Shown piece by piece: positions 9,533-17,904 of a stretch of 64,000 nt of DNA. The stretch covers positions 248,001 to 312,000 of the forward strand of contig JAKSDQ010000071.1 in the NCBI GenBank assembly GCA_022360015.1, in the 5' to 3' direction. Positions within the stretch are counted from its first letter, which is position 1, and each line of letters begins with the position of its first letter. Position numbers and translations under genes: made by a program. The DNA comes from Cytophagales bacterium (lineage in GTDB: Bacteria > Bacteroidota > Bacteroidia > Cytophagales > Cyclobacteriaceae). The notes beneath the pieces were generated by a model. The model ran no database searches, was not told the origin of the DNA, and worked only from the letters and a program-made list of their open reading frames with translations.

Positions 9533-9976
9533 ATGTTTAGTAACAAAGAAGAAAAAAAAGTCGAAGCGGAGATCATAAGCTCCAGCAACACCATCGGAAA
9601 GGGAACCGTGCTTTATGGTGACATAGAAACACACGGCAACCTGAGAATAGAGGGAAAGGTCGAGGGAAATATCAAAACAAAGTCGAAAATAGTTTTAGGA
9701 AAATCTTCGGTAGTGATAGGTAATATCAAGGCGCAAAATGCTGAAATCGAAGGATCTGTTACAGGACAAGTCAATGTGGCAGACAATCTGATTTTAAAGC
9801 ACACCTCTGTAATTCAGGGAGACGTAATTACCAACAAGCTGATTGTCGAATCAGGCTCACAGTTTAACGGCAGTTGTAAAATGGAAAACGGACAAAGTTT
9901 CCGCCGGGAACCCGAACAGCGGGAAGTCAATATTAAACCATCATTTAAGGAACCTGAAAAAGCCCGAACCGTTTAA
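9533..9976 (+). CDS. Bactofilin (polymer-forming cytoskeletal protein)
   Basis: Bactofilins assemble without nucleotide into beta-helical filaments that position cell-wall enzymes. The 147 residues have a short charged N-terminal tail, a central right-handed beta-helix domain with the repeating pattern G-x-I-x-x-x-x-x-I-x-G-x-V (TVLYGDIETHGNLRIEGKVE, then repeats to about residue 115), and a Pro/Lys-rich tail. The ATG at 9533 is preferred over an in-frame upstream codon at 9467, which would overlap the peptidase and add non-family sequence. Its partner is the M23 peptidase just upstream. Confidence 0.92.
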   Translation: MFSNKEEKKVEAEIISSSNTIGKGTVLYGDIETHGNLRIEGKVEGNIKTKSKIVLGKSSVVIGNIKAQNAEIEGSVTGQVNVADNLILKHTSVIQGDVITNKLIVESGSQFNGSCKMENGQSFRREPEQREVNIKPSFKEPEKARTV

Positions 9977-10047
9977 ATTTCAATAAGCGTTTATAAGACG
10001 AATCCGAAACTTTCCATTTTGATAAAATTCTATAGTGAGCAAATAAT

Positions 10048-10452
10048 TTGAATTTAGAATCCAAACCTTTAGGGCAACTATCCTTTTATGCGTGTATTGT
10101 CGCCCTGTTGATTGGTATCATTCGGATTTCTCCCTTTAATTACTATCTGCACAGGCATATCTGGGAAATATTTTTTTTCCTTTTCTTCCTGTCACTGTCA
10201 ACCACGGGGCTCACTTACCTCGCCCTGCAAAAGGCACCGAAAAAGTTTAGAACCAATTATTTGCTAATCATCACCATCAGGCTCCTGATTGCTATGATTA
10301 TCCTTGGATATGCGGTTTATATGAACATTTCTAACCTGAAAATATTTGTCATCAATTATTTCATAATCTATTTAATATTTGTCATTTTTGAATTGTTTGC
10401 CTTAAACTTAAATATCGGCGGAAACTCCGGTCAAAAGAGGAAATTTCTTTGA
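10048..10452 (+). CDS. Small four-helix membrane protein, first gene of the ATP synthase operon (AtpI-like)
   Basis: A 134-residue protein with four predicted membrane helices. It starts at TTG 10048, since an in-frame stop lies at 10036-10038 and no ATG is available. Its stop overlaps the ATG of the AtpZ gene by one base. Its second half (IRLLIAMIILGYAVYMNI, then VINYFIIYLIFVIFEL) resembles that of the gene at 10697, suggesting the two are paralogues on either side of atpZ. By position it is comparable to AtpI-type accessory proteins that help assemble the c-ring or load Mg2+. This role is inferred; no catalytic motif is visible. Confidence 0.75.
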   Translation: MNLESKPLGQLSFYACIVALLIGIIRISPFNYYLHRHIWEIFFFLFFLSLSTTGLTYLALQKAPKKFRTNYLLIITIRLLIAMIILGYAVYMNISNLKIFVINYFIIYLIFVIFELFALNLNIGGNSGQKRKFL

Positions 10453-10700
10453 TGTCTTTTTCGGAAAAAAGTGATACTGAACAAAAACCAGGTAAAAAAA
10501 AATCCAATCAGTTAAAAAACTATGCAAAATATTCAGGGCTGGGATTCCAGCTACTGGTTTCATTACTGTTAGGCTTTTTTGCAGGTCAGAAGCTGGATGC
10601 GTGGGCAGGTACGCAAAATCCCTGGTTTACAATAATATTTATTTTTCTGTCATTTTTTGGTTCCATGGTCTACCTTGTTAAAAAATTACCCAAACAGTGA
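10452..10700 (+). CDS. atpZ: AtpZ/AtpI family F0F1-ATPase accessory protein
   Basis: An 82-residue protein with a charged Lys-rich N-terminus and two membrane helices. The signature GLGFQLLVSLLLGFFAGQKLD is followed by NPWFTIIFIFLSFFGSM, typical of the AtpZ/AtpI (DUF-type) family encoded ahead of atpB. The family is implicated in Mg2+/Ca2+ transport or c-ring assembly. The start ATG overlaps the previous stop by one base (TGATG). An alternative TTG one codon earlier is less likely. The stop overlaps the next gene's GTG by 4 bp. Confidence 0.85.
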   Translation: MSFSEKSDTEQKPGKKKSNQLKNYAKYSGLGFQLLVSLLLGFFAGQKLDAWAGTQNPWFTIIFIFLSFFGSMVYLVKKLPKQ

Positions 10701-11089
10701 ATGCCGCTAAAGCAGCTCCCCCTTATCTGAGATTATCGCTCTTTACACTCACTATTTCACTGGTTGTTTTTTTGATTGATCAGTTATATCCGCACATCAT
10801 TTATCACGACATAGAATTCCTGGTGGCTTTTTTTTATGCCATTTTCCTTTTTACCTATTTTCTGATCAGCCTTGCCATCAAAAATAAAGATCCGAAAAGT
10901 GCGGTGATTATCAATCTTGCCGCGGTAGTAATCAGGTTAATTGTATGCATTATTTCAGCCTGGATTTTTTTGAGAAATGACCCCGAAAACAGTGACGTAT
11001 TCGTCACCAATTTTTTGATAATTTATTTGTTTTACTTAGGGTTTGAAATTTATTCCATATTAAGTAACTTGCGGCCTCATTTGAAGTAG
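10697..11089 (+). CDS. Small four-helix membrane protein between atpZ and atpB (AtpI-like paralogue)
   Basis: A 130-residue polytopic membrane protein starting with GTG and overlapping atpZ by 4 bp (GTGA), which implies translational coupling. It has four hydrophobic helices. The second half (VIRLIVCIISAWIFLRND, then VTNFLIIYLFYLGFEIYS) aligns by eye with the product of 10048-10452. AtpI-type proteins occupy this position in many bacteria, but sequence conservation is low. Function is inferred from context: assembly or stability of the membrane sector of ATP synthase. Confidence 0.75.
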   Translation: MNAAKAAPPYLRLSLFTLTISLVVFLIDQLYPHIIYHDIEFLVAFFYAIFLFTYFLISLAIKNKDPKSAVIINLAAVVIRLIVCIISAWIFLRNDPENSDVFVTNFLIIYLFYLGFEIYSILSNLRPHLK

Positions 11090-11101
11090 TAAGTGTTGAA
11101 T

Positions 11102-12124
11102 ATGAATATAGAGAAAAGTTTTTTCCTTCGCAACGCATTGATAACCAGTATTTTATTAACAACTCTGTTTAGCTTTACCCCTTTTGGTTTTACTTTTGCC
11201 AGCGATGATACAGGCGAAGAATTCAACCCGGGTGATATGATTATGCATCACGTAACAGATGCCTATGAATGGCACTTTTTTGACATCGGGGATACACATG
11301 TTACTTTGCCTTTACCGGTGATCATTTATTCCGGTGAAAACGGGTTAAAAATATTTTCGTCTGCTCACTTTCATCATGGTGAAAGCAGTTATGAGGGCTA
11401 CAGACTGGATCATGGGCACCTGGTCGCGGAAGATGGCCATGAGTTTTATGATTTTTCGATTACAAAAAATGTGGCTGCCCTGTTAATGGGCTCTTTAATC
11501 ATGATATTTATATTCCTCTCGGTAGCTAAAGGTTATCAAAAAAATCAAGGCAAGGCTCCCAAAGGAATACAGTCATTCTTTGAACCCATCATTATTTATG
11601 TAAGGGATGAAATTGTCAAGCCGAATATCGGCCCAAAATACGAGCGCTATTTACCTTACCTTTTGACTTTATTCTTTTTTATCTGGATTGGGAACATTCT
11701 CGGACTATTGCCCGGGGCAGCTAATTTAACCGGAAATATAGCAGTTACTATGGTATTGGCTGTTTTTACTTTAATAGCCACGCTGTTTAGTGCTAACAAA
11801 AATTATTGGGGGCATATTTTTAACCCTCCCGGCGTGCCGTTAGCACTAAAACCGATCATCATCCCTGTGGAGATCATTGGTATATTTTCAAAACCATTTT
11901 CACTGATGCTTCGTTTGTTTGTGGCTATCACCGCAGGCCATATAGTAATACTGAGCCTGATAGCCCTTGCATTTATCTTTCATAGTGTGATTGTTGGATT
12001 TGCCAGTACCCTGGTAGTCACCTTTATCAATATGATAGAAATTCTGGTAGCTACCATACAGGCCTATGTCTTTACACTATTTTCGTCGATGTATATTGGC
12101 ATGGCGGTGGAGGAGCATCATTAA
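11102..12124 (+). CDS. atpB: ATP synthase F0 subunit a
   Basis: Forms the half-channels that pass protons to the c-ring. From ATG 11102 the protein has 340 residues; GTG 11093 and TTG 11096 are possible but less likely starts. Unlike the proteobacterial form it begins with a cleavable-type signal (to about residue 34) and a long His-rich periplasmic segment (about 45-118), a feature known from Bacteroidota. The membrane part carries the essential Arg271 in FSLMLRLFVAITAGHIVI. It lies 12 bp after the preceding operon gene. Confidence 0.96.
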   Translation: MNIEKSFFLRNALITSILLTTLFSFTPFGFTFASDDTGEEFNPGDMIMHHVTDAYEWHFFDIGDTHVTLPLPVIIYSGENGLKIFSSAHFHHGESSYEGYRLDHGHLVAEDGHEFYDFSITKNVAALLMGSLIMIFIFLSVAKGYQKNQGKAPKGIQSFFEPIIIYVRDEIVKPNIGPKYERYLPYLLTLFFFIWIGNILGLLPGAANLTGNIAVTMVLAVFTLIATLFSANKNYWGHIFNPPGVPLALKPIIIPVEIIGIFSKPFSLMLRLFVAITAGHIVILSLIALAFIFHSVIVGFASTLVVTFINMIEILVATIQAYVFTLFSSMYIGMAVEEHH

Positions 12125-12158
12125 GTTAAGTATGAAACCTTGTATGTTTAATTTGTAA

Positions 12159-12419
<261 letters not shown>

Positions 12420-12440
12420 TAGCAATTGAGAAGCATTTCA

Positions 12441-12471
12441 TACAAACCACGACATTAGGTTGTGGTTTGTA
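12441..12471 (+). promoter_or_regulatory. Intercistronic hairpin between atpE and atpF
   Basis: A perfect 10-bp inverted repeat (TACAAACCAC at 12441-12450 and GTGGTTTGTA at 12462-12471) with an 11-base loop sits 21 bp after atpE. No T-run follows, so it is not a standard terminator. A second short palindrome, TAACCT-AC-AGGTTA, follows at 12472-12485. The position suggests an RNA-processing or 3'-end-protection element that favours the highly expressed subunit c. The structure is seen directly; the role is inferred. Confidence 0.55.
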
Positions 12472-12517
12472 TAACCTACAGGTTACAATGATTGATACTG
12501 AAAACTAAATTTTATAC

Positions 12518-13012
12518 ATGGAATTAATTACACCGGGTTTTGGGTTGATCTTCTGGCAGACTGTCACCTTTCTGGCAGTAGTCTTTATTCTGGGAAAATA
12601 TGCCTGGAAACCTATTTTAAACGCATTGAAAGAAAGGGAGGACTCTATCGAAGATGCCCTGAACGCCGCGGAAAAAGCGAAGCAGGAAATGGCTGAGCTT
12701 AAAGCAGAAAATGAAAAGCTGTTGGACCAGGCAAGGCTGGAAAGAGACAAAATATTGAAGGATGCCACGGCAGCAGCTAACAAGATGAAGGACGAAGCCA
12801 GGGAAGAGGCAGGAAAAATCAGTGCCAAAATGCTGGAAGATGCCAAAAACGCCATCAATAACGAAAAGAAAGCCGCTCTTAGCGAGATTAAAAGTGAAGT
12901 AGCGGTACTTTCTATTCAAATAGCTGAAAAACTGTTAAGAAAAAATCTGGAAGATGATAATACTCAAAAGTCATTGGTCAATGAGTTTATCAAAGATTTA
13001 AATAATAACTAA
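12518..13012 (+). CDS. atpF: ATP synthase F0 subunit b
   Basis: Peripheral stalk subunit of 164 residues. One N-terminal membrane helix (GLIFWQTVTFLAVVFILGKY) is followed by WKPILNALKERE, the conserved junction motif, and then a long charged coiled coil rich in Ala, Lys and Glu that dimerises and binds delta. The length is normal. It lies 98 bp after atpE, beyond the hairpin, and 12 bp before atpH. Confidence 0.96.
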   Translation: MELITPGFGLIFWQTVTFLAVVFILGKYAWKPILNALKEREDSIEDALNAAEKAKQEMAELKAENEKLLDQARLERDKILKDATAAANKMKDEAREEAGKISAKMLEDAKNAINNEKKAALSEIKSEVAVLSIQIAEKLLRKNLEDDNTQKSLVNEFIKDLNNN

Positions 13013-13024
13013 GTAAGAAAGTCA

Positions 13025-13582
13025 ATGTCTGATTTTAAAGTTGCTTCAAGATATGCCAAATCATTACTGGACTTGTCTATTGAGCAAGGAGTAGTCGAGG
13101 AGGTGCACAGCGACATGCGAACATTTGACAATATTTGCCGTCAAAGCAGGGATTTTTACCTTATGCTAAAAAATCCCATTATCAATCCACATAAGAAACT
13201 GAAGATATTGGATGAGATTTTCTCGAAAAAGTTTCATCAAGTAAGTATGTCTATATTCAGGTTGATTATACAAAAGCAGCGGGAAAGTTATTTACCTTCC
13301 ATATGCAGGCAATTTTTATTTCAATACAATATTTACAAAGGAATAGAAACCGCTGAAGTTACTACCACTTTCCCGCTTACCGAAGACCTGAGAAAGGAAT
13401 TTATCACAGTAGTAAGAAATATGACCGGTAAAAAAGTAGAGTTGGAGGAAAAGGTAGATAAAGAGATTTTGGGTGGATTTGTGCTGAAATTCAGTGACAG
13501 ACAGGTAGATGACAGCTTATCAGGGAAGTTAAAAGAGTTAAAATTAAAATTTCAACGCAATCAACAGGTAACAGCCCTTTGA
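13025..13582 (+). CDS. atpH: ATP synthase F1 subunit delta (OSCP)
   Basis: Connects the peripheral stalk to the top of the alpha/beta hexamer. The 185 residues show the family pattern: ASRYAKSLLDLSIEQG at the N-terminus, a helical N-domain, and the C-terminal signature KVDKEILGGFVLKFSDRQVD followed by a short helix. Position between atpF and atpA fits the standard order. Confidence 0.95.
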   Translation: MSDFKVASRYAKSLLDLSIEQGVVEEVHSDMRTFDNICRQSRDFYLMLKNPIINPHKKLKILDEIFSKKFHQVSMSIFRLIIQKQRESYLPSICRQFLFQYNIYKGIETAEVTTTFPLTEDLRKEFITVVRNMTGKKVELEEKVDKEILGGFVLKFSDRQVDDSLSGKLKELKLKFQRNQQVTAL

Positions 13583-13629
13583 CAACAAAGCAGGCTTATG
13601 ACGTTATTGCAAATTAAAATTAAAATATA

Positions 13630-15210
13630 ATGGCAGAAGTAAGACCCGATGAAGTTTCAGCAATATTGAGGGAACAGTTATCAAATTACAGAACAGAGGC
13701 TGAGCTGGAGGAAGTAGGTACGGTACTGCAGGTGGGCGATGGTGTGGCAAGGATCTACGGACTTTCACAAGCGCAATCAGGTGAATTATTGGCGTTTGAA
13801 AATGGGCTTAAAGCACTTGTACTAAATCTTGAAGAGGACAATGTGGGTGCAGTATTGTTAGGGGATTCTCAGGAGATCAAAGAAGGGGATACAGTCAAGA
13901 GAACCAAACAGATTGCTTCCATTAAAGTGGGGGACGGTTTAGTGGGGCGGGTAGTGGATACCTTGGGTAATCCCATTGACGGTAAAGGGCCTTTCGAAGG
14001 AGAACTTTACGATATGCCATTAGAGAGAAAAGCCCCCGGGGTAATCTACAGGCGTCCGGTTAACGAACCACTACAAACAGGTATCAAAGCCATAGATTCC
14101 ATGATTCCTATCGGACGGGGACAAAGAGAGCTTATCATCGGTGACAGACAAACCGGAAAAAGTGCGGTGGCGATAGACACCATTATTAACCAGAAAGAGT
14201 TCTATGAGAAAGGTGAGCCCGTATTTTGTATATATGTGGCCATCGGTCAAAAAGCCTCTACGGTAGCCAATGTGGTTTCTGCCCTGGAAAAAGGGGGTGC
14301 TATGGACTACACCATTGTAGTTGCTGCTAGTGCTTCCGATCCTGCCCCCATGCAATTCTTTGCACCATTTACCGGTGCCGCCATAGGGGAGTATTTCAGG
14401 GACACCGGTCGTCCTGCCCTTGTCGTTTATGACGATCTCTCGAAACAGGCAGTGGCGTACAGGGAGGTTTCATTGTTACTGAGAAGACCTCCGGGGCGTG
14501 AAGCTTATCCTGGCGACGTATTTTATCTGCACTCGAGATTGCTGGAAAGGGCCGCAAAAATCAATGAAAGTAATGACATTGCCCAAGCCATGAATGACCT
14601 GCCCGATTCGATCAGACATCTGGTAAAAGGTGGTGGTTCACTGACAGCCCTGCCTATCATAGAAACACAGGCCGGTGACGTCTCTGCCTATATCCCCACC
14701 AACGTTATATCGATTACAGATGGTCAGATATTCCTGGAAACCAACCTTTTTAATGCCGGAGTCAGACCTGCCATTAACGTGGGTATTTCCGTATCGAGAG
14801 TGGGTGGTTCAGCGCAGATCAAACCGATGAAAAAAGTAGCCGGTACCCTGAAGCTCGATCAGGCGCAATTCAGGGAACTGGAAGCTTTTGCCAAATTCGG
14901 CTCCGACCTCGACGCAGCCACCAAGTTGACGATTGAAAGGGGAAGGCGAAACCTTGAAATATTGAAGCAGGGACAGTACAGCCCCGTTCCGGTTGAAAAC
15001 CAGGTAGCTATCATCTATGTGTCCACTACCGGACTGATGGACAACGTGCCTATCAACAGGGTAAAAGAATTTGAAAGTGAATACCTGGGATTACTGGAAG
15101 CACAATATAACGACACACTGGAGACCTTGAGGAGTGGTAAGCTGGATGACAATGTAACCGAAACGCTTAAAAAGGTAGCATTGGACCTTTCCAAAAAATA
15201 TGAAAGTTAA
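13630..15210 (+). CDS. atpA: ATP synthase F1 subunit alpha
   Basis: Non-catalytic nucleotide-binding subunit of the F1 hexamer. The 526 residues include the N-terminal beta-barrel ([18 protein letters not shown]), the P-loop GDRQTGKSA at 171-179, the ATPase alpha/beta signature [10 protein letters not shown], and SRVGGSAQ with the arginine finger that reaches into the beta catalytic site. It lies 47 bp after atpH and 44 bp before atpG. Confidence 0.98.
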   Translation: MAEVRPDEVSAILREQLSNYRTEAELEEVGTVLQVGDGVARIYGLSQAQSGELLAFENGLKALVLNLEEDNVGAVLLGDSQEIKEGDTVKRTKQIASIKVGDGLVGRVVDTLGNPIDGKGPFEGELYDMPLERKAPGVIYRRPVNEPLQTGIKAIDSMIPIGRGQRELIIGDRQTGKSAVAIDTIINQKEFYEKGEPVFCIYVAIGQKASTVANVVSALEKGGAMDYTIVVAASASDPAPMQFFAPFTGAAIGEYFRDTGRPALVVYDDLSKQAVAYREVSLLLRRPPGREAYPGDVFYLHSRLLERAAKINESNDIAQAMNDLPDSIRHLVKGGGSLTALPIIETQAGDVSAYIPTNVISITDGQIFLETNLFNAGVRPAINVGISVSRVGGSAQIKPMKKVAGTLKLDQAQFRELEAFAKFGSDLDAATKLTIERGRRNLEILKQGQYSPVPVENQVAIIYVSTTGLMDNVPINRVKEFESEYLGLLEAQYNDTLETLRSGKLDDNVTETLKKVALDLSKKYES

Positions 15211-15254
15211 ATCTATCGGGTAATTGAAAGAATCAGCTATTCTGATTACAAAAA

Positions 15255-16142
15255 ATGGCGAATCTAAAAGAAGTTAAAAACCGGATTATGTCGGTAATCT
15301 CTACCCAGCAGATTACCAAAGCCATGAAAATGGTGGCAGCGGCGAAGCTGCGCAGGGCCCAGGACAGGATCATTCAAATGCGGCCTTATGCCAACAAATT
15401 ATCTGTAATTCTGTCCAATGTATCTTCAGGGGTGGAAGATGATCTGATCAATATATACGCAGCGCAAAAACCGAAGGAGAAAGTGTTGCTGGTGGTAGTT
15501 TCATCAGACCGGGGGTTATGCGGGGCTTTTAACAGCACTGTATTTAAAGGAACTTTATCGCTAATAGAGGAAAAATATCAGGAGCAGAAAGGTAACGATA
15601 ACGTTTATATATTACCTATTGGGAAAAAGGCTTACGATTACTTTAAGAAAAGAAAATATCACCTGATCGACGATTATGCAGGGCTTTTTGGTGATTTGAA
15701 TTTTGACGATGCCAGAAAAGCGGCAGAATTTGCTATGGATGGTTTTAAAAGTGGAGAATTTGATGTAGTGGAAATCATTTACAATGAATTCAAAAACGTA
15801 GCCACCCAAATTTTGCGCAAAGAGCAGTTTTTGCCCGTGACCCCAACAGAAAACGAAACAGATACAGATACATCCAATATTGACTATATTTTTGAGCCCA
15901 CTAAGGAAACCATCATCAAAGAGTTGATTCCCAAATCTTTAAAGGTAGGGTTTTACAAAGCCTTGTTGGAATCCAATGCTTCGGAACAGGGAGCCAGAAT
16001 GACTGCTATGGACAAAGCCACCGAAAATGCCAGTGAATTATTAAAAGAATTAAGGCTTACCTATAACCGGACCAGGCAGGCTGCCATCACCAAGGAAATC
16101 CTTGAAATTGTAGGTGGTGCGGAAGCACTTTCCAACAATTAA
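15255..16142 (+). CDS. atpG: ATP synthase F1 subunit gamma
   Basis: Central rotor shaft. The 295 residues have the N-terminal helix NRIMSVISTQQITKAMKMVA, the middle motif SSDRGLCGAFN, and the C-terminal helix with LRLTYNRTRQAAITKEILEI. All are family hallmarks. It is the last gene of this operon; the beta and epsilon genes are not in the window, as is usual in Bacteroidota. A strong terminator follows 23 bp after the stop. Confidence 0.97.
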   Translation: MANLKEVKNRIMSVISTQQITKAMKMVAAAKLRRAQDRIIQMRPYANKLSVILSNVSSGVEDDLINIYAAQKPKEKVLLVVVSSDRGLCGAFNSTVFKGTLSLIEEKYQEQKGNDNVYILPIGKKAYDYFKKRKYHLIDDYAGLFGDLNFDDARKAAEFAMDGFKSGEFDVVEIIYNEFKNVATQILRKEQFLPVTPTENETDTDTSNIDYIFEPTKETIIKELIPKSLKVGFYKALLESNASEQGARMTAMDKATENASELLKELRLTYNRTRQAAITKEILEIVGGAEALSNN

Positions 16143-16165
16143 CAAAAAATTTCGTTATATGTATT

Positions 16166-16195
16166 AAGGCTCATTAAGGTTAATGAGCTTTTTTT
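16166..16195 (+). terminator. Rho-independent terminator of the ATP synthase operon
   Basis: A 10-bp stem (AAGGCTCATT at 16166-16175 pairing with AATGAGCTTT at 16182-16191, with one G-T pair) and a 6-base loop are followed by an uninterrupted run of seven T (16189-16195). It closes the atp operon downstream of atpG and separates it from the UbiA-like gene. Confidence 0.85.
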
Positions 16196-16227
16196 AACTC
16201 CCAAAAAATCTAAAAGCTACTCAAATT

Positions 16228-17067
16228 TTGGAGATCCTGGTTAAGATATACCGTTATTTAAGGATTTTAAGTGTAGATGTTGTAATAGGTGCCTGTATTA
16301 GCGCTATATTCATTGCTAACTACGTCGGTGTCAGGATTGAAATTGCTCCATTATTCACACTCGCCATCTGCGTTTGGCTGATTTATACCGCAGATCATTT
16401 AATGGATGCCTACCATATTAAACATAAACCTCACTCATTACGCCACTTTTATCACAAAAAATATTTTAAACCCCTGGTTTATTTATTTATTATCGCCTCA
16501 TCCATCGGTTTGGTATCACTCGCTTTTTTACCGGGAAAGACCGTTTTCTGGGGAGCTATCTTGCTGGTGGTAATCCTTTCACATTTCCTGGTGCTGAAAT
16601 TGATTGGAATAAGGCCTTCTTTACATAAAGAATTTTTAGTGGCGATCATCTATGTTTCGGGGATATTCCTTGTGCCGCTAAGTATTTATAAAGGTGCCAT
16701 CAGTACCGATTTGTGGATTTTATATGGTCAGTATCTGGGACTAGCGTTGATTAACCTGTTGTTATTTGCACTGATAGAAGAAAATATCGATAAAAAAGAT
16801 GGCCATACCTCTTTTGTGCAGTTTGCCGGACCGAAACTTACACTCATCATCATTTGGACACTTCTAATCCTATCCGGTGTTTATCCCATTTACTCATTTA
16901 TCTCCTCTTCCAATCTGCATAGTATTCTGTATCAGATGGTGATTCTGACCATGAGCATTACTTTGGGAATCATCACGTTTAAAAAGGAGTACTTCAGCAA
17001 AAAGGAACGTTACCGGATTTATGGTGATGCCATATTCCTTTACCCCATCCTGGTCATTAGTCTGTGA
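16228..17067 (+). CDS. UbiA-superfamily-like polytopic membrane protein
   Basis: A 279-residue protein with about eight membrane helices. Two cytosolic-loop motifs recall the Asp-rich motifs of UbiA prenyltransferases: YTADHLMDA after helix 2, and IEENIDKKDGHTSFVQFAG after helix 5. Both are diverged from the canonical NDxxDxxxD and DxxxD patterns, so prenyltransferase activity is uncertain. The start is TTG 16228; the first internal Met is far downstream. The stop overlaps the GTG of a methyltransferase gene by 4 bp. A UbiA-like protein coupled to a methyltransferase suggests modification of an isoprenoid lipid or quinone-type compound (inference). Confidence 0.65.
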   Translation: MEILVKIYRYLRILSVDVVIGACISAIFIANYVGVRIEIAPLFTLAICVWLIYTADHLMDAYHIKHKPHSLRHFYHKKYFKPLVYLFIIASSIGLVSLAFLPGKTVFWGAILLVVILSHFLVLKLIGIRPSLHKEFLVAIIYVSGIFLVPLSIYKGAISTDLWILYGQYLGLALINLLLFALIEENIDKKDGHTSFVQFAGPKLTLIIIWTLLILSGVYPIYSFISSSNLHSILYQMVILTMSITLGIITFKKEYFSKKERYRIYGDAIFLYPILVISL

Positions 17068-17750
17068 TCAAAAACAGATACGACCGCCTGGCTCCCTATT
17101 ACGATTTTCTGGCCAGAATAATTTTTGGGAAATCGCTCTTACAGGCCAAATCTCATTGCCTCGATTTTTTACCCCAGGGTGCCAAAATACTTCTGATTGG
17201 GGGTGGCACTGGTCAGATCCTGCCAGCCATATTGGAAGGCGATCGGCAGGCCCACGTGGTTTATCTTGAAAAATCCAGCAAAATGATGGCATTTGCCCGG
17301 AGAAGGCTTGAGCAAAGTATGATCCGCCGGGTTAGCTTTATAGAAGGGGATGAATCAAAATTACCGGCAGTAGAAAAATTTGATGTCGTTATCACTAATT
17401 TTTTTCTGGATCAATTTATGGAAGACAGGCTCGGGGTTTTGATCAACCTCCTGTTTGATCGCCTCAATACAACGGGGCTATGGTTATTCACAGACTTTCA
17501 GTTACAAAAAGGACAAGCACATTATTGGTGGCAAAACCTGCTTGTAAAAATAATGTTCACTTTTTTTAAGATTACAACTAATTTAGAGGCCAACAGACTG
17601 CCTGAGTTCGATCATTTCTTCCAGGATCAAAACCTGCAGTTAGTTGAAGAAAAGTATTTTTTCAAAAAGCTGATTGTGTCGAGGGCTTACCGAAAATCCA
17701 TTGACACCAGTACGGCCAAAGGTCCCGAACCTATCTTCAAAACAGTATGA
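17064..17750 (+). CDS. Class I SAM-dependent methyltransferase
   Basis: The 228 residues show a Rossmann methyltransferase fold: motif I ILLIGGGTGQILPAI (about residues 40-55), an acidic residue ending the second strand (VVYLEKS), motif VEKFDVVITNFFLDQF, and a C-terminal half with LWLFTDFQL. The start is GTG, translationally coupled by GTGA to the upstream UbiA-like gene. The substrate is unknown; the coupling makes a lipid or quinone-type substrate plausible. Confidence 0.85.
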   Translation: MIKNRYDRLAPYYDFLARIIFGKSLLQAKSHCLDFLPQGAKILLIGGGTGQILPAILEGDRQAHVVYLEKSSKMMAFARRRLEQSMIRRVSFIEGDESKLPAVEKFDVVITNFFLDQFMEDRLGVLINLLFDRLNTTGLWLFTDFQLQKGQAHYWWQNLLVKIMFTFFKITTNLEANRLPEFDHFFQDQNLQLVEEKYFFKKLIVSRAYRKSIDTSTAKGPEPIFKTV

Positions 17751-17822
17751 CCGCCACATGCTTAAGTTGTGCGACAGCCACACTACGCTGGTGCCAGGTT
17801 GTGAATTAATTATAGAAAAAGT

Positions 17823-17859
17823 AAAAAAAGAAGAAGCCAGCAGGTGAAAACTGGCTTCT
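17823..17859 (-). terminator. Rho-independent terminator of the coiled-coil lipoprotein gene
   Basis: Read on the minus strand, a 9-bp stem (AGAAGCCAG / CTGGCTTCT, 17851-17859 and 17832-17840) with a 10-base loop is followed by a run of seven T (17823-17829). It lies about 45 bp past the stop of the gene at 17905. Confidence 0.75.
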
Positions 17860-17904
17860 GGTGGATTCTCGTGGTGAGAATCTATATATGGATGGAGATT
17901 GGGG

